Source: an uncultured Porphyromonas sp.
Lineage (GTDB): Bacteria; Bacteroidota; Bacteroidia; Bacteroidales; Porphyromonadaceae
Assembly: GCA_900538385.1 (NCBI GenBank)
Contig: UWSO01000002.1
Span: 36,754 to 100,753, forward strand
Length of the DNA stretch: 64,000 nucleotides
Direction: 5' to 3'
The position numbers and the translations under genes are program-made. Each line of letters begins with the position of its first letter. The stretch's first letter is position 1. Shown here piece after piece: positions 26,597-34,886 of this stretch. Below the pieces are notes generated by a model, which worked only from the letters and a program-made list of their open reading frames with translations, was not told the origin of the DNA and searched no databases.

Positions 26597-26795
26597 GCCC
26601 CGTGGAAAATGCCAAATTTCCACGGGGATATTTTTTATTCTCCACGGAGGAAAGAATCATTTCTTCCGAAGTATCATCTGATAGTTCCGAAGTTTCATTT
26701 GATAGCTCCGAAGTATTATTTCTTTCCTACGTGGGGATTTTTCATTTCCTCCGGAGGTATTTGGAAATCTCCACGTGAGAATTTCCAAATTCTCA
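26597..26795 (+). repeat. CACGTG/21-bp-triplet element, copy C
   Basis: Plus-oriented copy. A hairpin (CCCCGTGGAAA pairing with TTTCCACGGGG at about 26598-26627) is followed by ATATTTTTT. TCCGAAG units begin at 26664, 26685 and 26706, spaced 21 bp. The right part has CCTACGTGGGGA and TCTCCACGTGAGA. Relative to copy E the stem carries paired changes (A to C and T to G). It lies between the Ca2+-ATPase promoter and the hutU terminator; no plus-strand gene reads into it. Confidence 0.88.
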
Positions 26796-26843
26796 ACCGA
26801 AGTCACTTCGACTCATCCGAGCGAGAGGTCCCAACGCACGAAA

Positions 26844-26891
26844 AAAAGCCTCGCCCCCCCTAAGCTGTGTGCTTAGAGAGGCGAGGCTTTT
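26844..26891 (-). terminator. Rho-independent terminator of hutU
   Basis: A 12-bp perfect stem (AAAAGCCTCGCC at 26844-26855 with GGCGAGGCTTTT at 26880-26891) and an inner CTAAGC/GCTTAG stem. On the minus strand it ends in a run of T. It lies 20 bp after the hutU stop. Confidence 0.92.
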
Positions 26892-26910
26892 CGTTGTGCT
26901 CGATGAGTGT

Positions 26911-28905
26911 TTACTTCAGCACCTCATCAAGGAGAGCGTCATCCACGAGGAAGGGGATGGTGATGTGGTAGAGGTCGGAGTGCTCCTCGTTGAACTCGCG
27001 AGAGGTAGACAGTGCGTTCTCATTGCGAGCCCACGCACGGCGAGCTACACCGCCCATGACATCCCACGTCATAGCCTGACGGAGGATCTCGTCGACACGA
27101 CGGCTACCATCGAGGACCATACCAAAGCCGCCGTTGATCGCCTTGCCGATGCCGACGCCACCGCCGTTGTGCAGAGCGACGAGGCTCATGCCACGAGCGC
27201 AGTTACCCGCAAAGCACTGGACAGCCATATCGGCCATGACGTTACTACCGTCACGTATGTTGGACGTCTCACGGAAGGGGCTATCCGTACCGCTCACATC
27301 GTGGTGGTCACGACCGATCATGATCGGGCCGACCTCGCCACGACGTACCATATCGTTGAACTTGAGGGCGATCTTCAGACGGCCCGCAGCATCCTGATAG
27401 AGGATACGCGCCTCGGTACCGACGACGAGCTGATTCTTCTCAGCGTCACGTATCCATATATAGTTGTCACGATCCTGCTCACGACGATCCGGATCGATGC
27501 ACTCCATAGCAGCATGGTCGGTCTTGATCAGATCCTCATGGTCGTGGCTGAGGCATACCCAGCGGAATGGACCATAGCCGTAGTCAAAGAGCTCAGGACC
27601 CATGATGTCCTCTACGTAGCTTGGCCAGATGAAGCCATCCTTGTCGTCTACGCCATTGCGAGAGATCTCCTGGATGCCAGCATCAAAGCAAGCCTTCATA
27701 AAGGCATTACCATAGTCAAAGAAGTAAGTGCCACGAGCTACAAGCGCCTTGATAGCCTCGTAGTGACGGTGCAGACCCTTGTCTACCTCCTGGCAGAAGC
27801 GCTCTCTGTCGTGTGCAAGTAGGTCGGTGCGCTCTTCAAAGGTGAGCGACACAGGGCAGTAACCACCCTCGTAGACAGCATGACAGCTCGTCTGGTCAGA
27901 GAGTAGGTCGATATGTACATTGTGCTCGACGCAGTACTCCAGCAGGTCGACCACATTACCATGATAAGCGATAGAGCAAGGCTCACCAGCCTTCATACCC
28001 TCCTCGGCTAGCTTGAGTGCCTCGGGGATCGTCTTGGCAATATGCTTGACCCAGCCCTGATTGTAGCGAGTCATGATACGAGACATGTCCACCTCAGCCG
28101 TGATAGAGGTAGCACCAGCTATGTCGGCAGCCTTAGGCTGTGCACCACTCATGCCGCCTAGACCAGAGGAGATAAAGAGCTTGCCAGCGAGGTTGCCACC
28201 GCTTGGGATATGTAGCTGCTGACGACCAGCGTTGAGCAGCGTATTGAATGTGCCGTGTACGATACCTTGAGGACCGATGTACATCCAGCCACCAGCAGTC
28301 ATCTGACCATAGTTAGCAACGCCCATCTGAGCAGCTATTTCCCAGTCCTTGATATTGTCATAGAGACCGACCATCATCGAGTTGGTGATGATGACACGAG
28401 GAGCTGAGGGGTGCGAAGCGAAGAGACCCAGCGGGTGTCCGCTCTCGATGACGAGTGTCTGATCCTGTGTGAGCTCCTCGAGATACTTGATGATGAGGCG
28501 ATACTGGAGCCAGTTCTGGCACACCTGACCTGTCTCACCATAAGTGACAAGCTCATAAGGGTAGAGAGCTACGGCGTGTGAGAGGTTATTGTGGATCATC
28601 ACCTGGAAGGCCTTACCCTCGATACACTTACCCTTGTAGCTATCGATAGGACCCGCCTTGAGGTCACCCTCGGGACGATAGCGATAAGCGTAGATCTTAC
28701 CACGCTCCTTGAGCTCCTTGAGGAACTCGGGTGCTAGCTCAGCGTGTAGCTCTTTAGGTACATAGCGCAGCGCATTCTGTAGTGCCACACGTGTTTGTGC
28801 AGGGGTCAAGCTGTAGCCCCTATCTGGTGCTCGACGGATGCCCTCCTCAAAGGTGGGGTACTTGGGCAGTGTAGCGTCGAGTGTAAACTTACAAGTTCTC
28901 TTCAT
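26911..28905 (-). CDS. hutU: Urocanate hydratase
   Basis: NAD+-dependent urocanase, second enzyme of histidine degradation, converting urocanate to imidazolonepropionate in the cytosol. About 664 residues, the long form found in Bacteroidota (typical Proteobacterial enzymes have about 550). Family motifs include TAGGWMYIGPQGI, SSGLGGMSGAQPKAADIAG for NAD+ binding, and LHNGGGVGIGKAINGG near the C-terminus. I chose the ATG at 28905 (MKRTCKFTLDA). An upstream in-frame TTG at 28941 would overlap the -7 promoter box. Other hut genes are not adjacent. It is monocistronic, with promoter and terminator. Confidence 0.95.
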   Translation of the reverse strand: MKRTCKFTLDATLPKYPTFEEGIRRAPDRGYSLTPAQTRVALQNALRYVPKELHAELAPEFLKELKERGKIYAYRYRPEGDLKAGPIDSYKGKCIEGKAFQVMIHNNLSHAVALYPYELVTYGETGQVCQNWLQYRLIIKYLEELTQDQTLVIESGHPLGLFASHPSAPRVIITNSMMVGLYDNIKDWEIAAQMGVANYGQMTAGGWMYIGPQGIVHGTFNTLLNAGRQQLHIPSGGNLAGKLFISSGLGGMSGAQPKAADIAGATSITAEVDMSRIMTRYNQGWVKHIAKTIPEALKLAEEGMKAGEPCSIAYHGNVVDLLEYCVEHNVHIDLLSDQTSCHAVYEGGYCPVSLTFEERTDLLAHDRERFCQEVDKGLHRHYEAIKALVARGTYFFDYGNAFMKACFDAGIQEISRNGVDDKDGFIWPSYVEDIMGPELFDYGYGPFRWVCLSHDHEDLIKTDHAAMECIDPDRREQDRDNYIWIRDAEKNQLVVGTEARILYQDAAGRLKIALKFNDMVRRGEVGPIMIGRDHHDVSGTDSPFRETSNIRDGSNVMADMAVQCFAGNCARGMSLVALHNGGGVGIGKAINGGFGMVLDGSRRVDEILRQAMTWDVMGGVARRAWARNENALSTSREFNEEHSDLYHITIPFLVDDALLDEVLK

Positions 28906-28938
28906 ACTTACTGGTTGCGATCTTAATTTCGTGTTCCA

Positions 28939-28946
28939 CAAAGATA
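28939..28946 (-). promoter_or_regulatory. -7 promoter box of hutU
   Basis: TATCTTTG on the minus strand (exact TAnnTTTG), 33 bp upstream of the chosen ATG. It decides against the upstream TTG start. The gap 28947-29192 otherwise holds only the terminator at 29080-29127. Confidence 0.6.
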
Positions 28947-29079
28947 CTAAAAACTCGCCGATATAGTGGTGTGACGCAACCGAAATGGCGATCTTCTGGT
29001 AGGGCTAGGTCTCGTACGGGTCGATGCCAGAAGCTATAATCTAGTCGAGTAATGATGACTGAGCGGTAGTCACAAGACT

Positions 29080-29127
29080 CAATAAAAAAGCGAGCCGTCT
29101 AGGCTCTGAGTACTAGGCGGTTCGCTT
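29080..29127 (-). terminator. Terminator after the sigma factor / small ORF
   Basis: A 15-bp stem with two G-U pairs (29088-29102 with 29113-29127, 10-nt loop). On the minus strand it is followed by TTTTTTATTG. It terminates transcription coming from the sigma factor gene. Confidence 0.85.
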
Positions 29128-29192
29128 TGAGTATGTCTTAAAGGAAAGAGTGGGGGAGAAGACAGTCGATTGCTGTCTTCAGAAAGAGGGTG

Positions 29193-29327
29193 CTATACAC
29201 CACTCTGCGCTAGTTCGAGTAGGTGCTGCATCACCTCTTGGTGATGCGTGGAGCGTCTCGCTTGTGCGGCATCGTTTAGAGCCTGAGAGAGGGCTGTGGG
29301 GGTGAGATAAGGTAGTCGTATATCCAT
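29193..29327 (-). CDS. Small hypothetical protein downstream of the sigma factor
   Basis: A 44-residue ORF from ATG 29327 to TAG 29193, between the sigma factor gene (stop 29414) and the terminator at 29080-29127. The predicted peptide begins MDIRLPYLTP, is rich in Gln, Ala and Leu and reads like one amphipathic helix ending LLELAQSGV. No family recognised. Its place inside the transcription unit, with 65 bp before the terminator stem, makes it a plausible gene, but it is too short to be certain. Confidence 0.4.
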   Translation of the reverse strand: MDIRLPYLTPTALSQALNDAAQARRSTHHQEVMQHLLELAQSGV

Positions 29328-29413
29328 AGTCGTCTAGTCATGTGATGGGGAGGATGCTGCTATCAGTCCTATGGGCTAAAGCTTGCTCGATCCCCCTTAC
29401 ACAGACTAAACGC

Positions 29414-30001
29414 TTAGACGGGCGCAATATTGCGCTCTCGTACCATCTTGCGCAGATTGATCAGAGCATAGCGCATACGCCCGAGGGCTGTGCTGATGCT
29501 TACCTCGGTGCGCTCTGCTATCTCCTTAAAGGGTATGTCCTCATAGATCCTCATCTTGAGGACCTCTCGCTGTGCTTCGGGTAGATCCTCTACACAGAGT
29601 GATATCTGGTGGTACAGTGCCTCCTGATCATCGAAGAAGTCCTCAGGGAGGTCACTCGCAGGTGTCAGGTCGAGGATCTGCTGATTGGCGTCGTAGTTGG
29701 TCACGTAGAGTGTCCGCTTCTCCCGGCGGAAGTGATCCATCATCATATTATGCGTCAGGCGTAGGAGCCAAGCTTTGAACTTACCCTTGGCATGGTACTT
29801 ACCCTCCTTTAGGGTACGCATCACCTTGATGAAGACCTCCTGAAAGAGATCGTCAGCGACATCACTATCGGCGATAGTCAGAAAGATATAGTTATGTATG
29901 TCAGTTTCGTACCGACGGAGGAGCTCTGCAAAAGCTCTATCACAGCCCTCACAATATTGGCAGACGAGCTCATCGTCGCTGCACGTACGGAGTGTGGTCA
30001 T
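29414..30001 (-). CDS. RNA polymerase sigma factor, ECF type
   Basis: Sigma-70 family factor with region 2 (about 25-90, including DLFQEVFIKVMRTL and the DNA-melting part WLLRLTHNMMMDHFRR) and region 4 (about 130-185, with LPEAQREVLKMRIYEDIPFKEIAE). It is 195 residues, the ECF size. No anti-sigma factor gene is next to it; a 44-codon ORF follows instead. Upstream is a near-perfect pair of direct repeats at 30052-30071 that might be an operator. Target genes cannot be told from the window. Confidence 0.92.
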   Translation of the reverse strand: MTTLRTCSDDELVCQYCEGCDRAFAELLRRYETDIHNYIFLTIADSDVADDLFQEVFIKVMRTLKEGKYHAKGKFKAWLLRLTHNMMMDHFRREKRTLYVTNYDANQQILDLTPASDLPEDFFDDQEALYHQISLCVEDLPEAQREVLKMRIYEDIPFKEIAERTEVSISTALGRMRYALINLRKMVRERNIAPV

Positions 30002-30051
30002 ATAGAGAGTATCCTTTATATTTATAAAAGGTAGCTGTCTATTCTATAGGC

Positions 30052-30071
30052 TGTGATTACTTTGTGATTAC
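30052..30071. promoter_or_regulatory. Direct repeat TGTGATTAC x2 upstream of the sigma factor gene
   Basis: TGTGATTAC at 30052-30060 and again at 30063-30071, an 11-bp period (one helical turn). It lies 50-70 bp upstream of the ATG. A weak -7-like TACCTTTT on the minus strand lies at 30033-30026, so the repeat would sit just upstream of the promoter core, as an activator or repressor site would. Confidence 0.45.
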
Positions 30072-30158
30072 TATTACACCGCAAAGTAACCAAATCTCCA
30101 CGAGATATGCAAATCACGAGGAGCTTTAGGGTCAAAATAAAAGAAGGAGCGGGGAGCT

Positions 30159-30767
30159 TTAGTTCTCTCCAGTAAATATCTCTGAGGTCTCACCCGTTGC
30201 CGAGGAGACGTCTTTCATCTGGAGCGTTAGTGCGATGGTCTCAAGGATGATCTTGACATCTAGCGCAAAGGAGAGATTGTCGACATACCACACATCATAC
30301 TTAAAGCGATGCTGGTAGCTCAGCTTGTTGCGGCCATTGATCTGCGCTAAGCCTGTGATCCCTGGGCGCACCTCATAGCGCCTACGCTGATTCGGCTTCA
30401 TGAGCTGCAAGTACTCTGCTAGGATGGGGCGAGGACCCACGAGACTCATATCACCTCGTAGTACATTCCACAACTGCGGTAGCTCGTCGATGGAGGTCTT
30501 GCGGATAAACCGTCCCATAGCGGTCAGTCGCTCTGAATCGGGGAGCAGATTGCCCGCAGCATCTCGCTCATCAGTCATCGACTTGAACTTGTACATATTA
30601 AAGAGCCGCTCTCCTCGCCCAGGACGTGCTTGAGAAAAGAAGACTCCAGCCCCCTTGTTGGCAAAGAGCATCACCACAATCACCACAAGAAGCAGTGGAG
30701 ACAGGATGATGAGTCCTAGTAGGGAGCAGATGATATCTAGAAGTCGCTTGATATAGTTACGATACAT
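30159..30767 (-). CDS. Undecaprenyl-phosphate sugar phosphotransferase (PglC-like)
   Basis: Monotopic phosphoglycosyl transferase of 202 residues that starts a surface glycan by putting a sugar-1-phosphate on undecaprenyl phosphate. It has an N-terminal re-entrant membrane helix (about 12-35). The catalytic core has PGRGERLFNMYKFKSM and the Asp-Glu dyad in SIDELPQLWNVLRGDMSLVG, then VRPGITGLAQINGR. It is the small form without the extra membrane domain of WbaP/WcaJ. It is the last gene of the polysaccharide operon, 6 bp after a GT2 gene. The donor sugar cannot be told. Confidence 0.93.
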   Translation of the reverse strand: MYRNYIKRLLDIICSLLGLIILSPLLLVVIVVMLFANKGAGVFFSQARPGRGERLFNMYKFKSMTDERDAAGNLLPDSERLTAMGRFIRKTSIDELPQLWNVLRGDMSLVGPRPILAEYLQLMKPNQRRRYEVRPGITGLAQINGRNKLSYQHRFKYDVWYVDNLSFALDVKIILETIALTLQMKDVSSATGETSEIFTGEN

Positions 30768-30773
30768 ACTTGT

Positions 30774-31769
30774 CTATGCTACAGGGGGGAGTATGTGAGC
30801 AATTAGATTGAAGAGCCAGGGGGCGCGGTGGGCTATGCAGATGAGCGGAGCACCCTTACGACCCGCATAGCGCATGAGGAGCTTGTGGTCTCCCGACTGC
30901 TCCATACGTTGCGTGTACGCTTTGAGTTCGGAAACCTTGCCATAGCGAGTGATCATGCGTAGGCTGAGTCGATAGCTGGTGGAGGCTTTGTCTAGGTAGA
31001 AGTCTCGCAGAGCAGGAGTCTCCTCAGCATACTGCATTAAGATCAAAGATCCTTCTAGACGGGAGAAAGCGCGAAGCTGTAAAGTGTGCGAGCTATGGAT
31101 AGATGAGTCTGCTCGTTGATAGTAGTAATAGGCTACGATAGGGACGAGGAGTACCTGCTTAGCAAAGGCTGTGTAGTGCCAGTAGAAGAGCGCATCCTCA
31201 TGGAGCAGCCCCTCCATAAATCGAGCCTGATGCTCCTCCAGCATGGTGCGTCTCCAGAGGAAGGCCCAGATACCACCTGATAAGTTGTGCTCTGTCAAGA
31301 GCGCTCTCCCGTCGGTACACTGGAGTTGATCAAAGTCATGTACCGAGCTGTCCATCCACTCAGAGGGGACCTCCTCCTCTTCACTACGATTGCGTACGCC
31401 AAAGCAGAGCATGTCGTACGACTCCTCCGCAATGAGCGAGAGTAGGTACCCAGCTGCCACACTATCGACCCAGTCATCGGCATCGACAAACCATACGTAA
31501 GCTCCCTGAGCCATCTCTAAGCCTCTATTGCGAGCTGCGGACTGCCCTTGATTGACCTGGGTAGTGACGCTTATAGTCTGCTCTGGGTGCTGTGCCTGGT
31601 AGTTGGTTACTACCTCTAGTGTCTCATCCTGGCTCCCGTCATTGATCACGATGATCTCTAGTGCTGTCGCAGCGTTAGGGATAGCGACGAGGGAGTCTAA
31701 GCAACGAACGATCGTCTTCGCTCCATTATATATAGGTATGATGACAGAGAGAGGTAGTTCTACACTCAT
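30774..31769 (-). CDS. Family 2 glycosyltransferase
   Basis: GT-A fold inverting glycosyltransferase of 331 residues, cytoplasmic side of the membrane. N-terminal VIIPIYNGAKTIVRCLDSL is followed by VINDGSQD and the metal-binding FVDADDW (about residues 95-101). The C-terminal part is helical and variable. It probably adds one sugar of the repeat unit. The start overlaps the stop of the upstream gene by 4 bp, and it is followed closely by the phosphoglycosyl transferase. Confidence 0.9.
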   Translation of the reverse strand: MSVELPLSVIIPIYNGAKTIVRCLDSLVAIPNAATALEIIVINDGSQDETLEVVTNYQAQHPEQTISVTTQVNQGQSAARNRGLEMAQGAYVWFVDADDWVDSVAAGYLLSLIAEESYDMLCFGVRNRSEEEEVPSEWMDSSVHDFDQLQCTDGRALLTEHNLSGGIWAFLWRRTMLEEHQARFMEGLLHEDALFYWHYTAFAKQVLLVPIVAYYYYQRADSSIHSSHTLQLRAFSRLEGSLILMQYAEETPALRDFYLDKASTSYRLSLRMITRYGKVSELKAYTQRMEQSGDHKLLMRYAGRKGAPLICIAHRAPWLFNLIAHILPPVA

Positions 31770-32614
31770 AGCTTTGCCTCCTTAGGGATATAGCGCGCAT
31801 TGACCTCTTTGCGCTCAGCATCGCACCACCAGCCCCACTTGTTGAAGTACTTAATCATCGAGGAGATGTGGTGACATAGGAGCTTAGCATCATGATAAGA
31901 GCCTCGGCTGTGGACATGTGTGATCTTAGCCTCGGGGTGACAGATCGTCTTAGAGATCTGTCCGATGCGTCTAGAGAGATCGGTGTCCTCGACATACATG
32001 AAGAACCGCTCGTCGAAGCCCCCCACACGCTCCAGTATCTTCATGCGTGTAAACATGAAGCAACCTGACAGATAGGGCACCTCTACGGGCTCGCTATAGT
32101 CTAGCCAGTGCATCTCGTAGCGCTTGTTGATCTTATTACGTACCCACTGACTGAAAGAGAAGCGACGCAAGAGCACATCCCATGGTCTAGGTAAGAGCTT
32201 GCAGAGCTGCTGCGGACGACCATCCGGGTAGGAGACAAAAGGCGATACGAGTCCCACCTCCTCGTGTGCCTCCATGTAGGAGGTCAGGGTGTCTAGGACT
32301 GTCTCGTCAAAGCGCACATCGGGATTGATGATCACATGGTATCGTGCTCCCTGATCGTGGGCTAGGCGTATGGCTATGTTGTGTGCCTTGCCAAAGCCTA
32401 GGTTGCTCGGCTGGTGCTCATAGTAGATACGTCCACCGCCGACGGGCAGGTCTGCTAGGAAGCGTAGTGCATCTGTGGGCGAATTATCAATCAGGTAGAG
32501 CTGCTTGTCGGTCTCCACCTGTGGCTGTGAGGGCGTCCGAAAGAAGTCCTCAATAATCTGCTCCACAAAGAAGGCATTACTCTTGTAGAGTACTATAGAG
32601 CCAGTTGTTAGCAC
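31766..32614 (-). CDS. Family 2 glycosyltransferase, rhamnosyltransferase-like
   Basis: GT2 enzyme of 282 residues resembling WbbL-type rhamnosyltransferases. Visible are the nucleotide-binding N-terminus (TGSIVLYKSN), NPDVRFDE as the DxD-like site near residue 95, SGCFMFTRMKIL and the catalytic region GGFDERFFMYVEDTDLSRR. The start is a GTG at 32614. It overlaps the following gene by 4 bp. Sugar specificity is inferred from the family only. Confidence 0.87.
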   Translation of the reverse strand: MLTTGSIVLYKSNAFFVEQIIEDFFRTPSQPQVETDKQLYLIDNSPTDALRFLADLPVGGGRIYYEHQPSNLGFGKAHNIAIRLAHDQGARYHVIINPDVRFDETVLDTLTSYMEAHEEVGLVSPFVSYPDGRPQQLCKLLPRPWDVLLRRFSFSQWVRNKINKRYEMHWLDYSEPVEVPYLSGCFMFTRMKILERVGGFDERFFMYVEDTDLSRRIGQISKTICHPEAKITHVHSRGSYHDAKLLCHHISSMIKYFNKWGWWCDAERKEVNARYIPKEAKL

Positions 32615-32640
32615 CTAGTTATTGTCTATCTATTTATGAG

Positions 32641-33822
32641 TTATCCAAGATACTTACGCAGGAGTTGCTGGTAGATGCGGTGGTACTGTAGTGCCATACG
32701 CTGGCGACCATACAGACGTCCCATTTCCAGAGCTTCCTGTCTATCAAACGCTACAGAGGGTGCTTTTAGTATACATTCGGCACATTGAGATACATTTCCC
32801 ATGTCAAACCGTAGAGCAGCCATCTGCGGCGCGGATTCCAAAATCTCGCCAAAGATAGGCAAATTCGAGTGAATGACCACGCAACCCGATGCGACGCCCT
32901 CTATGACATTGAGCGGTAAGCCCTCAGCATGACTGGCCGTGATTAGGGCATCTGAAGCGCCTAGATAGTCCGATACACGATCGGTAAAGCCGACAAACTG
33001 CACCTGCTCACCCAAGGGCTTCGCTAGATGCTTGCAGCGTCGCTCTAGAGGACCCTTGCCGAGGATCAAGAGACGCAGGTCACTCGGTAGCTGGTGTCGT
33101 CTCTTCAGCCGGCGCAAGGCGCGTAGTATCAGCTCTGGGTCTTTGCGCTTGATGAGCCCTCCGCAATAGGTGATGATATAGCCCTGCTCGGGGAGTGCCA
33201 ACTGGCGACGTAGCTCCATCTGCTCAGAGGGACTGGCGGGAGGCGTGAAGCGTGCATTGTCTATCCCATTGGGAGCAACATAGACATTGACCTTGGTGGG
33301 GAGCGACTTGCGGTAGTAGTCACGACAGACGTGCGAGACGCAGACCACCTCACGGTGACGAGACAAGGCGCGCATTAGGCGGCGACACATATAGTTACCG
33401 AGCAGACGCCCCTTGCCGTAGGTGAAGTCAAGCTTAGCGATGTTGTGCTGTGTCGTTAGCAGTATGTATCTGTGAGTCAGATAGCTAGTGACGATGTCAG
33501 GCTGGTAGGTGTGACTATGCACCAGTGTGATGTCGTAGTGCTGCAGGCACTCGTCGAGCAGCCTTGCCGCCGATCGAGGGAATAGCTCTAGTTGTCCTCG
33601 TGTGAAGCCCAGCTCGATGATTTCGCATCCCAGCGCTTGCAGTTCGTCAGCCATCGCCTCGCCCTGAGGCTCTAGAGAGCAGAGCTGTATGATGTAAGGC
33701 TTGTAGTAGCCCTCGGGTAGTCCTGCGACAATGTCTCGCACCACAAAGAGAGGTCCTTGCGGGCGGATCTGATTCACCACAAAGGCAATCGCTCTAGGCG
33801 ATGTAGGCTCATTGGTTACCAT
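32641..33822 (-). CDS. Family 4 glycosyltransferase
   Basis: GT-B fold retaining glycosyltransferase of 393 residues. The C-terminal donor-binding domain shows GLIKRKDPELILRAL, LLILGKGPLERR and the EX7E motif in SHAEGLPLNVIEGVASG (about 300-316). The N-terminal acceptor domain has the HSHTYQPDI segment. The start overlaps the upstream membrane-protein gene by 7 bp, so translation is coupled. The donor sugar is unknown. Confidence 0.9.
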   Translation of the reverse strand: MVTNEPTSPRAIAFVVNQIRPQGPLFVVRDIVAGLPEGYYKPYIIQLCSLEPQGEAMADELQALGCEIIELGFTRGQLELFPRSAARLLDECLQHYDITLVHSHTYQPDIVTSYLTHRYILLTTQHNIAKLDFTYGKGRLLGNYMCRRLMRALSRHREVVCVSHVCRDYYRKSLPTKVNVYVAPNGIDNARFTPPASPSEQMELRRQLALPEQGYIITYCGGLIKRKDPELILRALRRLKRRHQLPSDLRLLILGKGPLERRCKHLAKPLGEQVQFVGFTDRVSDYLGASDALITASHAEGLPLNVIEGVASGCVVIHSNLPIFGEILESAPQMAALRFDMGNVSQCAECILKAPSVAFDRQEALEMGRLYGRQRMALQYHRIYQQLLRKYLG

Positions 33823-34886
33823 AGCGTAGGGGTATAGATGTAGTCGTCATAGATCCATCGGTAGGTATGGAGGGAGCTACCAGGATCCATCACATTGTTG
33901 ACCGTAAAGAGGAAGTAAAGAATCATCACGCCAGCAATAGCCAGCTGATACCAGCGATCCTTTGCCGATAGGAGGAGGTTAGGCAGTGCCACGCAGATCA
34001 TGATGCCGGGATTGTACATAAAGCGCATAGCCACGCTTGACGAGAGGGTGCAGTTGTAGATCATACTACTGAAAGCGATGAGTAGGATAGCTAGATGTGT
34101 CACCCGATCACGCTCCTTATCTAGATAGAGTGACCCGATGAGTAGAAGGAGCGTCATCCCGTTTTGAACCAATATATTGACCCAGCCCTGGTGTGTATCC
34201 CACTCCTGACCAGATATGTAAAAGGCGTAGCGCTCGGGAAGCATCGGCTCCAGGACATGTCCTACTACTTTGAAAAGCGGATTGCCCACCGCGAGCGTCA
34301 CCACAAGCAGAGCTGTCAAGACACGCCAGTCCCACCTTATCGACATCAGCGGTAAGAGGATAAACCATATCACCGAGGAACTGTGTACCAGACAGGAGAG
34401 AACCACCCAAAGGAAGAAGCGCCAGTAGCGCCGCTCCACATAGAGGTGAAAAGCCGCAAAGGTGATCATCAAGGCGAGGCACTGTCGCACCCCATTGAGC
34501 GTCTCCAGATAGCCCGTATTAAAGAGGACAAAGAAGAGGATCCCTAAGGGATAGGAGATGGAGAGCCGCCGTATGCCCTGAAAGAAGAGAGCGATCGTAA
34601 CGGCTGAGGTGAGTATCATGAAGGATCGAAAGCTCAGCCCCACGGCACGCATCCCTAGTATTAAGCCTCGCCACAACGGCTCAAAAGCTTCAAAGGACTC
34701 GGACTTGATCCAGTTGTACCCGTTCTCATACACCTCGTAGTCCTGCCCCAGTCCGACACGCAGACCAGCGAAGCCGACCAGCAGGGTAAAGGTAAAGAGC
34801 TGGTATAGCCCCTCGAAGCGCTGATCTCTGTAGTACAGTGCTGTGAAGAGAAGCAGTAGACTTAGTAAGATGATGTAGGGGATCAC
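33816..34886 (-). CDS. EpsG-like polysaccharide polymerase (multi-pass membrane protein)
   Basis: A 356-residue integral membrane protein with around nine or ten hydrophobic segments spread evenly, as in EpsG/Wzy-type polymerases. The motif VGFAGLRVGLGQDYEVY after the first helices is typical of the EpsG family, as is the region GYLETLNGVRQCLA. It would join repeat units at the periplasmic face. The start is a GTG at 34886, overlapping the upstream GT2 stop by 4 bp. No Wzx-type flippase is seen in the operon. Confidence 0.83.
   Translation of the reverse strand: MIPYIILLSLLLLFTALYYRDQRFEGLYQLFTFTLLVGFAGLRVGLGQDYEVYENGYNWIKSESFEAFEPLWRGLILGMRAVGLSFRSFMILTSAVTIALFFQGIRRLSISYPLGILFFVLFNTGYLETLNGVRQCLALMITFAAFHLYVERRYWRFFLWVVLSCLVHSSSVIWFILLPLMSIRWDWRVLTALLVVTLAVGNPLFKVVGHVLEPMLPERYAFYISGQEWDTHQGWVNILVQNGMTLLLLIGSLYLDKERDRVTHLAILLIAFSSMIYNCTLSSSVAMRFMYNPGIMICVALPNLLLSAKDRWYQLAIAGVMILYFLFTVNNVMDPGSSLHTYRWIYDDYIYTPTLW

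Noticed and set aside
26609..26863. An 84-codon plus-strand ORF over element copy C
   Set aside because: It is produced by the repeat, which has a 21-bp period. Copy D is interrupted in the same frame and there is no promoter or family match.
29340..29584. An 80-codon plus-strand ORF opposite the sigma factor
   Set aside because: It is a shadow frame of the sigma factor gene, whose regions 2 and 4 are clear.
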